Source of the DNA: Phascolarctobacterium sp.
Lineage (GTDB): Bacteria > Bacillota > Negativicutes > Acidaminococcales > Acidaminococcaceae
DNA length: 6,483 nucleotides
Reading direction: 5' to 3'
Assembly (NCBI GenBank): GCA_019417125.1
Contig: DXVZ01000059.1
Span: forward strand, 247 to 6,729
The notes beneath the pieces are model-generated. The model had not been told where the DNA came from and ran no database searches. It saw only the letters and a program-made list of their open reading frames with translations. Both the position numbers and the translations under genes were made by a program. This document shows positions 6,269 to 6,483 of this stretch, one piece after another (position 1 is the first letter of the stretch; every line of letters begins with the position of its first letter).

Positions 6269-6476
6269 AAAAAGCTATGACGGGGAATAAAGCGTGGCTG
6301 CTTTTAAGAGAGCCGGTGGCTGGTGCGAACCGGTAAAGCAAAAATGCGTAGCTCGCCCCTGAGCCCTTTTTCTGAAACGGCAGTAGGAAAAAGCGCTGAC
6401 CGGCGTTAAGGCAATGAGTATAATGTAGGGTGGTACCGCGCAGAACACGCCCCTACCGGGTTTCCGGTAGGGGCGT
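6269..6476 (+). promoter_or_regulatory. T-box leader (tRNA-responsive riboswitch), probably Leu or Ala
   Basis: This leader senses uncharged tRNA and controls a rightward gene beyond the window. Stem I shows the conserved AGAGAG (6307-6312) and a distal hairpin CCGGT/ACCGG (6313-6317 with 6329-6333) carrying the GGCTGGTGCGA loop, above a GCTTT/AAAGC helix (6300-6304 with 6335-6339). Below it GCGT/ATGC (6292-6295 with 6344-6347) and GGGG/CCCC (6282-6285 with 6356-6359) enclose a specifier loop whose 3' side is GTAGCTCG (6348-6355); ATGA (6277-6280) and GA (6361-6362) could form the K-turn. A further stem is CTTTTTC/GAAAAAG (6366-6372 with 6387-6393). The T-box AGGGTGGTACCGCG (6427-6440) forms the antiterminator GTAGGG/CCCTAC (6425-6430 with 6451-6456) with a TGGTACC bulge, so the tRNA ends in ACCA (discriminator A). 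The specifier is CTC (Leu, followed by a purine) or GCT (Ala); both fit discriminator A. Candidate targets are leuS, alaS or a related amino acid gene. Confidence 0.95.
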
Positions 6477-6483
6477 TTATTAT
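6447..6483 (+). terminator. T-box intrinsic terminator
   Basis: A perfect 13-bp stem (6447-6459 with 6464-6476) with a GTTT loop, followed by a T-rich tail that continues to the window end. The 5' arm contains CCCTAC (6451-6456), which the antiterminator GTAGGG (6425-6430) can claim instead; the two structures exclude each other. Confidence 0.95.

Overview
The window looks like chromosomal DNA of a low-to-mid GC Bacillota (Firmicutes). The grounds are strong purine-rich Shine-Dalgarno sites, near-consensus housekeeping promoters, Rho-independent terminators, and a complete tRNA-sensing T-box leader at the right end. A Negativicutes-type host is possible, but that is an impression from gene style and not shown by any marker here.

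Left part (1-850, minus strand): two genes read leftwards, lemA and the first 91 codons of a TPM-domain (YgcG/Psb32-like) secreted or membrane protein that runs off the window edge. A strong promoter (TTGACA-18-TACAAT) lies upstream of lemA.

Divergent intergenic region (851-1081): the lemA promoter faces left. On the right a candidate extended -10 promoter drives the plus-strand operon. A perfect 8-bp inverted repeat with an 8-nt spacer (1020-1043) abuts this -10 element and is the best candidate operator in the window.

Main operon (1082-6012, plus strand): a lipoprotein sugar-binding protein, two CUT1-type permeases, a MalK/UgpC-type ATPase and a xylose-isomerase-like TIM-barrel enzyme. All four transporter parts most resemble the Ugp (sn-glycerol-3-phosphate) branch of carbohydrate ABC importers. 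The final gene, however, is a sugar isomerase/epimerase-type TIM barrel and not the glycerophosphodiesterase UgpQ, and several expected UgpB ligand positions appear changed, so the substrate is left open. The likely scheme is capture by the binding protein, import by the two permeases with an ATPase dimer, then isomerisation or epimerisation by the TIM-barrel enzyme in the cytoplasm. The last four genes are tightly coupled (11-bp overlap, 2-nt gap, 4-bp overlap). The binding-protein gene is separated from them by a terminator-like hairpin, which probably lets it be expressed in excess. A terminator (6049-6084) closes the operon.

Right end (6013-6483, no protein gene): after the operon terminator there is about 130 bp of AT-rich DNA in which I see nothing definite. 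Then come a very strong promoter (TTGACA-17-TATACT with extended -10), a full T-box leader with Stem I, antiterminator and a 13-bp intrinsic terminator. The regulated gene lies beyond the window; the T-box bulge and specifier loop suggest a Leu or Ala gene.

I see no mobile element, CRISPR array, tRNA or rRNA gene. Nothing here looks like a wholly new system. The most worthwhile leads are the palindromic operator, the unassigned substrate of the transporter/TIM-barrel operon, the hairpin inside the operon, and the ambiguous T-box specifier.
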